From NCBI GenBank assembly GCA_022560025.1, contig JAFISE010000354.1:1-15270 (forward strand): a DNA stretch of 15,270 bases. The letters run 5' to 3'. Shown piece after piece: positions 1-8,600 of the stretch; the first letter of the stretch is position 1; each line of letters begins with the position of its first letter. The position numbers and the translations under genes were made by a program. Origin of the DNA: Stagonosporopsis chrysanthemi. Its lineage: Eukaryota > Ascomycota > Dothideomycetes > Pleosporales > Didymellaceae. A model generated the notes under the pieces. That model saw nothing but the letters and a program-made list of their open reading frames with translations, had not been told where the DNA came from and ran no database searches.

Positions 1-941
1 GGGGGCGAGGTGCCGGGGGCGGCGCGGCTGCGGGCGGCGCTGCCAAAGGCCGAGTCGTGCAGGTTGCGCAGGGCGGGCGAGTCGGCGTGGTAGGACGAGG
101 GCGGCGAGCCGGCGAGGAACTTGGCGGGCACCGACGAGGCAATGGGGCCGTAGCGGGCCATGTGCGAGATGCCCTGGCTGTCGAACGAGGCGGGCAGCGG
201 GACGTCCATGACGCTCAGGCCCGTGTGCACCGGCGACAGGGCGGCGCGGGCGCCGTCGGCGGGCGGCGAGCCGTAGTTGGAGGCCGGGTGCGACGAGAAG
301 GTGGTGTCGATGGTGGGGATCATGTCGTACTGGGCCTTGGGCATGGCGTAGGGGTCGTCGGGCACGGGGTACGCGAAGCCGGGCTGCACCGGCGCCATGT
401 GCGCCTGCATGGTCAGCAGCGAGCTGTTGAGGGGCGGGTCCTGGCTGTGGATGGTGACGCGGCCAAAGTGGCCTCTGCCCATGTTGCCGTTGACGACATG
501 GCCGTTGGGGAGGATGTGGGCGAGGGCGCACTTGTGGCCGAACTTGCAGTTGCCCTGGCGCCAGTCAGTTCCGCCCGGGTCGACGCAAACACGCAGGGCC
601 TTGCCTTGGTGAAGTACTTGCACGGCGCGCGCTCCGTCACGGGCTCGTCCGAGTGCAGGAACGGACACGCCTTGCCCGCCTGGCACGCGCCCTGCCGGTA
701 GAACTTGCAGGGCACATGCGAGGTGCCTGTCGCCGTCAGCGCGCATACCCCGAGGCTGCCGCACTGCGGGCTCTTGCCGCAGCACGGCGTTCAGAGACGG
801 CTACGTACTCTTGTTGTTGGGCGGGCTGCGCGGGCCCGCAAAGCCCATCTCGCGCAGGTGCGCCGCGTTGCCGTGGCCGTGGCCGTTGGTGCGCCCGCCG
901 GGCACCGCCATGGGCTGCCCGTTGCCGTTCGCGCTGGCCAT
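1..941 (-). CDS. CCCH-type zinc-finger protein, Lee1-like, 5' part (three exons, 3' end beyond the window)
   Basis: Nucleic-acid-binding CCCH zinc-finger protein; RNA binding is usual for the class, but the target is unknown. The model is complement of 809-941, 605-726 and <1-554. Exon 1 starts at the ATG at 941 and encodes a Gly/Asn/His-rich N-terminus (44 codons). Exon 2 holds finger 1, CKFYRQGACQAGKACPFLH. Finger 2, CKYFTKGNCKFGHKCALAH, spans the exon 2/3 junction; both fingers have C-x7-C-x5-C-x3-H spacing. The rest of exon 3 is Pro/Ser/Ala-rich and looks disordered. Intron 1 (727-808) is GTACGT...ACAG with a CTGAC branch site, phase 1. Intron 2 (555-604) is GC-AG, phase 0. The start is the only ATG in frame with exon 1 before the open frame loses ATG codons, but an additional upstream exon cannot be excluded. 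Two tandem fingers and this linker fit fungal proteins often compared with yeast Lee1; that relation is from memory of the family, not a search. Confidence 0.9.
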
Positions 942-984
942 GGCGCCGTCGGGGGCCCGTCTCGCAGGCGCTGTGCGGGGGGTC

Positions 985-1082
985 GACGCGGATGCGGATG
1001 CGGAGGCGGAGACGGAGGCGGAGACGGAGGTGTGGACGTGAGCGGAGGCGAGGGCGAGGGCGAGGGCGAGGGCGAGGGCGTG
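985..1082. repeat. GCGGAN/GGCGAG hexanucleotide-rich simple repeat
   Basis: An imperfect GCGGAT/GCGGAG/ACGGAG tract at about 985-1029 is followed by five uninterrupted GGCGAG hexamers at 1047-1076. It lies just upstream of the predicted start of the zinc-finger gene, probably in its 5' leader, where the transcript would read as a C-rich, Ser/Ala/Leu-type hexamer repeat. Confidence 0.8.
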
Positions 1083-1606
1083 GGCGGTGGTCGGGTGCAG
1101 CTGGTGGGCAAAGGGTCCGTTCTGGAGATGCGATGATGGTGGGGGGCCCGGAGAGCACGTAGTGGGGCGCGTCGGCCTCTGCGTGCGGAAGCCTGCTGGT
1201 CACATGCCGCGATAGGCGCAGCGAGTCCGTAGTCAGTGAACCAGCAGTGACCCAGCAGTGCCTCCAGCAGCAACAGCACCTAACCAAGTCAAGTGCTCAA
1301 GCACGGTACTGAAAGACAACAAGTCAAGTCAATTCAGTCCAACTAAGGACCCCTACACATGCAAACCAGCAGCAACGAGCTACGACATACAGTATGCACG
1401 CATGCATATATGCATGTATACATGTATACAGCACTCCCAATCTACACACATACACTGCAGCACGATGCAGCGCAATGCAGCGAGACGCAGCATACATCTC
1501 CATGCCCCGCATCCAACCACAAGCTTCAAACGTGGGAGGAAAAACTAGGTAAACAGCACTTTTCACTATGTATGTACACGGTATGATGCTTTTCACAATG
1601 TACATT

Positions 1607-1675
1607 CGCACGCACGCACACACGCACGCACGTGAACGCACAGAGTAGAGTGAGTGAGTGAGTGAGTGAGTGAGC
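1607..1675. repeat. ACGC-rich tract followed by a (GTGA)n tetranucleotide microsatellite
   Basis: CGCACGCACGCACACACGCA-type repeats run from about 1607 to 1634. A clean GTGA/GAGT tetranucleotide array with about seven copies follows at about 1648-1675. These repeats explain the spurious Ser/Leu/Thr and Cys/Val/Arg open frames on the minus strand here. Confidence 0.85.
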
Positions 1676-1949
1676 GCCGGTTCCACGCACGTGGGCGAGA
1701 GCCGAGTGTAGTCGCACACGCACACGGACGCACGGACGTGGCATGAATCCTCCGTCCTGCAGCAGTCCGTCCTGCACCGGCCCGATCACAGCGGGCCGAG
1801 ACTACATCCATCCATCACCATCCACTTCATCACCCCCTGCACAACATCCTGTAAAACATGCTTTCATATACCCTACCTCCTAAAGTATACCAAAATAACG
1901 TCTACACCATCCATCCATCCAGCACCTCAAAACCCCCAGCCCCACAAAC

Positions 1950-4900
1950 TCACAAATGCCCAACCCTCCATATCCCCGCCGCACACGAATTATTCCACCA
2001 CCCAAACTCCAAATCATCCATCATATGCACCTGCGGAACGCCCAAACGGGGTGTAAACGCATTGACCCGAATGCCCGAGAGCGCCTTGAACTGCTCGTTG
2101 AAGACGACACGAGTGAGCTTGCAGTCCATGTAGGCAAAGCAAGCGGGCAGCGTGGCGTTTTGCTCGACGACAAGGACCTCTTCTTGCAGCACCGCGTCGT
2201 ACCGATACCCCGAGATGCGCAGCGTGCAAGGGGTGAGGCCGCTGAGGGCGCAGCCAAAGAAGCCAGAGTACGCGTTAAACCAGTATGCTGTGACCGAGGC
2301 GCGTGGGCCGGCGCCAATCTCGCCCGGTAGCAGCGTCCCCGCGAAAGGCGTGTTGGGCAGGAGACGCCCGGTGAGCGGCAGGAACATGGCCACGTTCGGC
2401 TGCGACACGGCAGGATACGGCTCCCATTTGTCCGGCACGTATGTGTAGCCGTTCGCATAGAAGAGGTGGTGGTAAGGATTCTTCATCCCATTGACAATGA
2501 TGACATCGTGTCCGTCGGATCCGACCGTCGTATCGTCAAACGACAGTGTGAAATTGCCAGATTCGCCGCATTTCGTGGGCTCGGCTGGAGGCTGTTGATC
2601 GGTGTCTGTCGGTATCGCCGCTGCACGCGCAGCTGCATTGCTAACAGCCGCGAGCCTACTACGTGTCGCGAAGAGCTCAAATGATGGCAGTTCTGATAAC
2701 ACTGTCTGGCGGATCGACCTCGTTGTCGGCGATATTGTCTGCAGCTCAGAAGGCTCTGGTCCGGTGACTGTTGGATACGTCCCAGTCCAGTACGACTGAG
2801 TCGTCACGATGGTCGGCGTGGGAAACACGAAAACAACGGATGCATCACCGTAAGAGACGATTTTCGTCATCAGGGCACGAAGCTGCAGAGCCGATGTCGT
2901 GTTGGATCCAGACATTGGCGCTGATGTGACCACGACAGGTGCTGTCTTCGATGCCACCCTCGAGGTCAGTATGGAGCTCGAAGCTGAAAATAGCGAGGTG
3001 CTGGAGATGTTTGAGCCTGGACCAGTAGGTGGAGTCAAAACGGCACTCGACGCTACTGTTGTAGACGACATTCCTGAACTGCTGACAGACGAATTGATAA
3101 GGTGGGAGGTAACAAAGCCCCACGAAGTACTCGAAACCGTACTCGAGGTATTCGTTGATGTAGTATTGAAGAAGACTGTCGAAGGTGCTCCAGGAAACAG
3201 TTGAGTGCTACCTATAATCGTCGAAGGTAAAGCGCTCGAAGACATAGAGCCGGCAATCTCTGAACTCGACAGACTCAGCAATTGCGAGGAGCTCAGAGAG
3301 CTCGAAGCAGAACCTGTCCAAGATACAGAAGAAGCGGAGCTGCTGCTCAATGAAGTGTTCAAAGCAGTTAGTGTGGTGGTCAAAAATGGAGGTGCATTGT
3401 TGGAAGCACTCGCGAAGCTAGATGGAGATGATGTGCTGCTTGAGGCTGCGGAAGGAATGGAGCCTACGAGGGTAGTCGTGACCGTGGCTGGAGGAGCGGT
3501 AATCGACGAAGAGCTGCTGGTTGCACTCAATACGGACGTCAATACAGAGCTGGTCCCGAGAGAAGGGAGTATCGGGAGCGCTCCAGACGTTGAGGCAGAG
3601 AAACGAGTTGATGTCAAAGAGCTGGCAGTCGGTGTCAAGCTTGAGCTCTTTGAAGACAGGACCAACGAGGAGCTGGCTGCGCTACTCGGAAAAGGTCTGC
3701 TGGGCATTGGTACAGTCAAGCTCACGGAGGGTCTAGTGCTGAAAGATCTGGATGAGACTGAGGTGCTTGGGGAAGGCAAGGAAGATGTAGGCGGACTTCT
3801 GGACGTATTCAATGAGCCGCTTGCCAGAGATGAAAACGCTGAAGTGAGAGTGGAAGACAATAAGCTCATCGTGGTCGAACTCGGGCTCGATCCTGACAGT
3901 GGTACCGAGGACCTGCGGGTGATACTGGTAGATGTTGTCGATATAAGTGGCCCGAATGCTGCTGTACTGCTTGACGTAGGAGCAAGAGACACTGATCCCA
4001 TAAGACTTGTCGCAGGACCAGAACTCAAGCGCGTGATTGTAGTAGCGACATCACTCCCACTACTCCCAGTTGTAGGTCCTGGAAGCGATACAGTGAAACG
4101 ACTGCTCGACATCGTATCTGTCGAGCTTACGGTGTTCTGTGAGCTTTCACCTGGAGCGGTAAAGAGTGACGAAGCTACCTGGGTTGACGTGACGACGCTA
4201 ATAAATGTAGTTCTAGTAATCGTGGATGATGTGGTTATTCCTCCGGGAACAGTAATCAAAGTTGTAACCAGTGATATCGAGGATAGGGTGATTGGTGCGG
4301 TTGTTATCGGACTGGGGTTGGGCGAGTTTGTCGAGACCATTATCACCGTGGTCTGCTCACCCGGTAACGTGCTGGTCACCGTAATTAGAGACGCCGGATT
4401 TGAGGACGACGATATTACAGGGGAACTCTTTGATGAGGCAACGCCCGGTGGCAAGGCTGAATCTATGCTCTGACTGGTGGTTCCATCAGGTGGGATGTTC
4501 GTGGGCGCGATAGAGCTGCTCGATGTCGGAGGCAACCCTAGAACGGACGAGAAGATTGATGGACTTGCAAAAGTCGAAGTCACAGACGTGATTGTCAAAA
4601 CAGTTGTTGACCCCCCAAGTATGATACTGGTAATCACAACGACAGTGCTAGAGACTGTGACGAAGCCACCAGTACTTTTTTCGGGCAACAAAGGCGCCGA
4701 AATCGTGTTGTAAGAACTGGATGAGAGCCCTGGTGGTCCAACACTACCCGTCGGTCTTTTCGTTGTTTCAACTGAAGGAGACCTGGACATCGCTGCTGTA
4801 CTTAAAAAGAGGTTTGTAGTGGAAGGCGTGGAGATTGGATTTGGTGGAGATGGTGAGGTATAAGACAGCGAATTCGGTCCTGTGGTATCCAAGAGTGAGG

Positions 4901-6134
4901 TGCCTGTTGCAATGGGAGCACTGGACAACAGTGCCGTTGAGCTTGAATACGCACTGGTAATCGGTATAGTTGACGGCAGCAAAGTCACCGTAGAGACCAT
5001 GACCAGATCCCCAGAAATTATAGTTGTAGTCAAAGTGGTACCGATGCCAGATAATATTGATGTTGAAAGTATCGGGGTAACCGTGCTGGGTGGTAGTGCT
5101 GGTACTGGCATGAAAGATTGTGGAGAGGAGCTACCTGGTGCCGGAGGAGAAGTAAGAGTGGCAAAGGCACTGGATCGACTCGGTGGGGCTACACCGTTCA
5201 GCCATTCCGTCGTCCCATTGATCACCGAATAATAGTATGTGCCTCGAGCTGAATTTGTCGGAGAAGCGGCAATGAGAGAAACAGTGATGATTGGACCCGG
5301 AATGGTAACGTAGACGACGCTGCAATTGGCGGCTTCGACGAGGTCTTGCGCATTGACTCCTTTGATAAGGCCTGTGAAGACAAATTCCATAGCGTAGTAA
5401 GCGACATAAACGCATGCAAGGAGAAGACTGGAAGTCGCAATGAAGTCGAGCCATCGAGAACTCTGGAAGCCGCGGAAAATTGCGATGACGAGCACTCGAA
5501 ACCAACGATACAACCGGTACGGCCACCAAGAATGAGGTCTGAACCCTCTGTGCCATCTCCTAAAGCGTGAAACTTGCTTTGACTGGACTTGAGGAAGTTT
5601 TCCCACTCTTGCCTCTTCCCAGGTTGTAGAAATCACGGAGTCGCGTTTCTGGACGGCTGTGATCGTCGAAGTTTGGTTTGTCTCGCAGTCGAGGTTTTTG
5701 GTGGGAGTAAATGCAGAGTAAGAGTTGCACCTGGTGAGCTGAGAAGACGTGCTTCGCGAGGCAGCAATGCGTTGAAAAGAGCCTTCGTGGTCGATACCAG
5801 CCGAACCTGTGTCCTCTGTGTTACCACTACTTGACCTCGACATCCTTTTGCTTCCTTCCAATAGCGTGGCACTGTGTTCTGGACGTGAGCTGGTCGTGGT
5901 GGGACTCGACGGCGGACTTTCGGCAACGGCTCGGCCTGTCTCTATTATTCCAACGGACGACGTCTGAGCTGCGCTATCATCAACGATCGCTGCTGGCGAT
6001 GGCCCAGTGATCACAACCTTTCTGGGGGAAACATCGCGACTTGCGACGTCTTGCTGTAAGCGATCTCTGACTGGTGGAGTCTCTTGCTGGAGTTGGTGGC
6101 GGGCCACTCTCTTCTTCCCTTTGCCTTTCACCAT
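1950..6134 (-). CDS. large Ser/Thr-rich type II membrane surface protein with a C-terminal extracellular domain (1394 aa)
   Basis: Single long exon. Residues 1-228 form a basic, Ser-rich, Arg/Trp-rich cytoplasmic tail without a signal peptide. A membrane segment at about 229-256 contains ATSSLLLACVYVAYYAMEF. Then comes a juxtamembrane segment (about 270-320) with NCSVVYVTIPGP and YYYSVINGTTEWLNG, and a roughly 850-residue mucin-like Ser/Thr/Pro stalk that should be heavily O-glycosylated. Within the stalk, Val/Thr-rich segments recur near 366-389, 489-520, 582-602 and 621-650. Residues 1189-1394 form a compact domain with six Cys, starting CGESGNFTLSFDD and including NPYHHLFYANGYTYV, like a module I associate with fungal surface proteins of unknown function. 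Topology is inferred as N-in/C-out. The ATG at 6134 was chosen for its better context and basic MVKGKGKKR start; an in-frame ATG at 6188 would add 18 residues. A wall sensor or adhesin role is only a guess. Confidence 0.85.
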   Translation of the reverse strand: MVKGKGKKRVARHQLQQETPPVRDRLQQDVASRDVSPRKVVITGPSPAAIVDDSAAQTSSVGIIETGRAVAESPPSSPTTTSSRPEHSATLLEGSKRMSRSSSGNTEDTGSAGIDHEGSFQRIAASRSTSSQLTRCNSYSAFTPTKNLDCETNQTSTITAVQKRDSVISTTWEEARVGKLPQVQSKQVSRFRRWHRGFRPHSWWPYRLYRWFRVLVIAIFRGFQSSRWLDFIATSSLLLACVYVAYYAMEFVFTGLIKGVNAQDLVEAANCSVVYVTIPGPIITVSLIAASPTNSARGTYYYSVINGTTEWLNGVAPPSRSSAFATLTSPPAPGSSSPQSFMPVPALPPSTVTPILSTSILSGIGTTLTTTIISGDLVMVSTVTLLPSTIPITSAYSSSTALLSSAPIATGTSLLDTTGPNSLSYTSPSPPNPISTPSTTNLFLSTAAMSRSPSVETTKRPTGSVGPPGLSSSSYNTISAPLLPEKSTGGFVTVSSTVVVITSIILGGSTTVLTITSVTSTFASPSIFSSVLGLPPTSSSSIAPTNIPPDGTTSQSIDSALPPGVASSKSSPVISSSSNPASLITVTSTLPGEQTTVIMVSTNSPNPSPITTAPITLSSISLVTTLITVPGGITTSSTITRTTFISVVTSTQVASSLFTAPGESSQNTVSSTDTMSSSRFTVSLPGPTTGSSGSDVATTITRLSSGPATSLMGSVSLAPTSSSTAAFGPLISTTSTSITRRSSVPLSGSSPSSTTMSLLSSTLTSAFSSLASGSLNTSRSPPTSSLPSPSTSVSSRSFSTRPSVSLTVPMPSRPFPSSAASSSLVLSSKSSSLTPTASSLTSTRFSASTSGALPILPSLGTSSVLTSVLSATSSSSSITAPPATVTTTLVGSIPSAASSSTSSPSSFASASNNAPPFLTTTLTALNTSLSSSSASSVSWTGSASSSLSSSQLLSLSSSEIAGSMSSSALPSTIIGSTQLFPGAPSTVFFNTTSTNTSSTVSSTSWGFVTSHLINSSVSSSGMSSTTVASSAVLTPPTGPGSNISSTSLFSASSSILTSRVASKTAPVVVTSAPMSGSNTTSALQLRALMTKIVSYGDASVVFVFPTPTIVTTQSYWTGTYPTVTGPEPSELQTISPTTRSIRQTVLSELPSFELFATRSRLAAVSNAAARAAAIPTDTDQQPPAEPTKCGESGNFTLSFDDTTVGSDGHDVIIVNGMKNPYHHLFYANGYTYVPDKWEPYPAVSQPNVAMFLPLTGRLLPNTPFAGTLLPGEIGAGPRASVTAYWFNAYSGFFGCALSGLTPCTLRISGYRYDAVLQEEVLVVEQNATLPACFAYMDCKLTRVVFNEQFKALSGIRVNAFTPRLGVPQVHMMDDLEFGWWNNSCAAGIWRVGHL

Positions 6135-6561
6135 TATCGGAAGTATGAGTATACTGCAGTTATGATGCGGTTCCGAGGATGTCTGCATTAGGCTGTCTTG
6201 CAGTGAATGTATGCTGTCTTCGATATGTTCTTGGTGTAGCGAGCGCTACAGGCCGAAATGACTTGTTTGCAAGGACTGGAGACCTACTTTGCATGATTGC
6301 GACTGCTTTGTTTGGCAGGTGAGTATCATCAGGCGGGAACGGTCGGCGGGCAAGTGAAGGTGAGGTGAGGATGCTGATCGCTTCCCCGGGACGTTGCAGT
6401 CCAGGCAAGAGCAGGCGTTGCCGAGCAATATCCACTCTCATTAGGCAGTCAGACGGGGGTTAACGGTGAGACAGACGAGATGTGGTTTGGTCGAACTCTC
6501 AGATAGATTGTGCGGTCTTTCGCGTCGATCCCGTAAGCTGAGAAATCGTTCTACTCCTCCC
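6135..6561. other. intergenic region upstream of the surface-protein gene
   Basis: About 430 bp between the surface-protein start and the UTP18 stop, both on the minus strand, so it should contain the UTP18 3' UTR and the surface-protein promoter and leader. A 93-codon minus-strand open frame (6160-6441, ATG at 6441) lies in it and overlaps the alternative surface-protein start. Its Arg/Pro-rich translation resembles nothing I recognise; an upstream ORF or chance is equally possible. Confidence 0.5.
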
Positions 6562-8600
6562 CTAAGCCCTCACTTCCCATAATCTAATATGACCCGACTC
6601 GTTGGCAACTGCTATCTGCGCGAAGCTGCCTTCGCGCTCCTCCTCTTCTGTTGGCCGCCCCCAAGCCACCGCCGTAATTCTACCCAGGGGTGTTTTCTCT
6701 GTGGGCCAGTTCTTGAACACTGTTGCCGAAGGCAGATGTACCAGCCTCATCGCATTATTCTTCCACCGACTTGCCATAGCCAGGACCTGCCCATCGGGCG
6801 AGAATGTGAGGTGCGATGTGGGTGTAGTCAAGTTGCCCAGTGCCCGTAATGGCTTCGGAGCCTTGGGCAGGCCACCATTCGAGCTCAGCTTCACGTCCTC
6901 CGCGTTTTCGCTCCACGCTCTTCGGTCGTAGATGTTGACAACTCCACTGGAACTTCCGATGGCGACCCACCGGTCACCGCCTATCCAGTCATCTCGCCCA
7001 CTATTGCCACCTAGAGCAATAACCGTAGTGCCAACAGCGCCTTCGTCGTTCCATCGTCCAATCACACCCTCTTGGACGCTCCATTCTGTGACCTCGCCGT
7101 TCTTGCCTGCAATGCTCATACCGTTTCCATTGCGCCACCACGCAAAGTCAGCGACGCCACCTCGCGACTCAATGCGCACTTGTGTGGCCCATTGCAGCGT
7201 CCGTGTGTCAAGAATATTGATGACACCTCCACCCTTCCTTGAAGAGCCACGGAGCGCCATGTATTTCCCGTTCGGCGAAAGCGAGAAGTTCTCCATTGTG
7301 CGCTGCTCGTGCTGATGGCCGTATACTCGCGTGACTTTTTCGACCTGGCCTGTTGCGATGTTCCAGACGTGGAAGTAGCGTCGGCGGGCACTCAGGAAGA
7401 TGCGTGAATCTGAGGCCGAAGGGTGGAAAGCGGTCGTGGTGAGTGGCGTGCGCTTGACGTGTAGTGACGTGAGCAGAGGGTTAGGATTCGGCGGGTTCGG
7501 GTTGACATGGTGGAGCGAGAGCGTCGAACTAGGTCCGGAAGAAAGAAGTAGGGGATATGCAGGGTGGAATGAAAGCGAAGTAACCGCAGACTGGATTGTT
7601 TTGTTAGTATCATATGCGGGTATCCTGCGAAATGATTGCTTACCGGGCCAGCCTTAGAGACGTCTTTCAGTCTCTGAATATCGATTGTACCGGCCTGCAA
7701 CTTTCTCCTCTTTGCAGGTCCTCTGGCTGTGCTCCGCGACAAGATATCTGCATCCTTCAACAACTTGGCGAGAGGCTGTGTGGAAAGATCGTCCTCGTCG
7801 ACTTCCATATCGCTACCAGACTCCTCACCACTCTCGTCATCGTCCATGGTCCGTCTCCTCTTTTTCGCTTTGCCAGTCGCGTGTGCTGCCCACTCTGGCG
7901 CTGGGTAGAGTCGCTCGTACTGCTTTCTCAGCCTGCGCGCATACTCTTTGCCGTTCACCATGTCGTCATCAGCTGTCTCCCTGAGCTTTCGCAGCTGAGG
8001 GACAGAAGCAAGGCTGACCACCAGGCGCTCGTCATCGCTATCGTCCCATGCTGGCTGGTCTTCTTCGTCCGATGAATCGTCTGCGTTTGCGAGAGCGACC
8101 GAGCCAGCGGGCGCAGCCTCTGGGCCAGTATCGAAGAAGAAGAGGTTGTCGTCCGCTACGTTCTCGAGGTCTGCGTCGCCGTCTTGCTCTTCGTCGGAAG
8201 CATCGCCATACATGCCGGCGGTACGGCTGAGTGAAAAGTTATTGAGTCCCTCCTTGAAGGCAGCCGAGTCGCCAAAGATCAGACGTTCAAGCTCTGCTTC
8301 TTCCGAATCTTTGGGGGGTATGACACGCTCCTGTTTCTTCTCCGTAATATTGATTTTCACGCTTTCTGCGTCGCTGTCCTCTTCCGCCTCTTCTCCATCA
8401 TCACTCTTGTCGCCATCCTCACTGCCAAACCCTTCGAAATCGCTGTCGTTCGGTTTGTTCACCGTCTGTAGCGCTTTCCCTTCCCCATCACTGCCATTCA
8501 GATCGATTGTGAAGCCTGCAGTTTCTGTCGCATTATCTGCGAGATAGCGCTTATGGTCGTTAGACTTGTGAGGAGCAGTCTTTGTCTTTGAGGGAGCCAT
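6562..8600 (-). CDS. UTP18: Utp18 homologue, WD40 component of the SSU processome (661 aa, two exons)
   Basis: U3 snoRNP/SSU-processome (UTP-B) protein acting in the nucleolus in pre-18S rRNA processing. The model is complement of 7644-8600 and 6562-7590. The intron (7591-7643, 53 nt) has GTAAGC, a perfect TACTAAC branch site and CCAG, phase 0. The N-terminal half (1-319) is acidic and disordered, with EEAELERLIFGD (100-111), an LFFFD motif at 153-157, VPQLRKLRE, a conserved EYARRLRKQYERLYPAPEWA segment and basic clusters GKAKKRRR and AKRRK that could be nuclear signals. Exon 2 starts SAVTSLSFHPAYPLLLSSG and holds the WD40 propeller up to IRLWEVRA at the C-terminus. The start is the ATG at 8600 (ATCATGG context); the open frame continues upstream without another ATG. 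Length is slightly above the yeast protein (about 590 aa). The propeller blades and linear order fit the family well. Confidence 0.95.

Larger units (their letters stand above)
942..1949. other. intergenic region: zinc-finger gene promoter side plus 3' flank of the surface-protein gene
   Basis: About 1 kb without a gene I can support. Several open frames cross it on both strands, but their translations are low-complexity (Arg, His, Cys runs) and arise from simple repeats. Because both flanking genes are on the minus strand, the left part should hold the promoter and 5' leader of the zinc-finger gene, and the right part the 3' UTR of the surface-protein gene. CACGTG E-box-like hexamers occur at 1629-1634 and 1688-1693. 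Microsatellites are listed separately. Confidence 0.7.

Noticed and set aside
57..701. 214-codon plus-strand open frame at the left end
   Set aside because: Antisense to the zinc-finger exons, in very GC-rich sequence; Gly/Arg/Val-rich translation with no domain, while the minus strand carries two clear CCCH fingers.
736..1287. Overlapping minus-strand frames of 183 and 162 codons
   Set aside because: They translate hexanucleotide repeats into Arg-Pro or Ser-Pro runs and are out of frame with the zinc-finger exon 1.
3205..4473. 422-codon plus-strand open frame
   Set aside because: Lies wholly antisense to the Ser/Thr-rich stalk, whose codons are rarely complementary to stops in this frame; the minus-strand protein has recognisable architecture.
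6160..6441. 93-codon minus-strand frame resembling a mitochondrial targeting sequence
   Set aside because: No recognised domain, sits in the leader/promoter of the surface-protein gene and overlaps its alternative start.
7392..7643. Exon 1 of UTP18 read straight through to 7392
   Set aside because: The read-through part is out of frame with the WD40 domain; a TACTAAC-containing intron at 7591-7643 restores the conserved reading frame.
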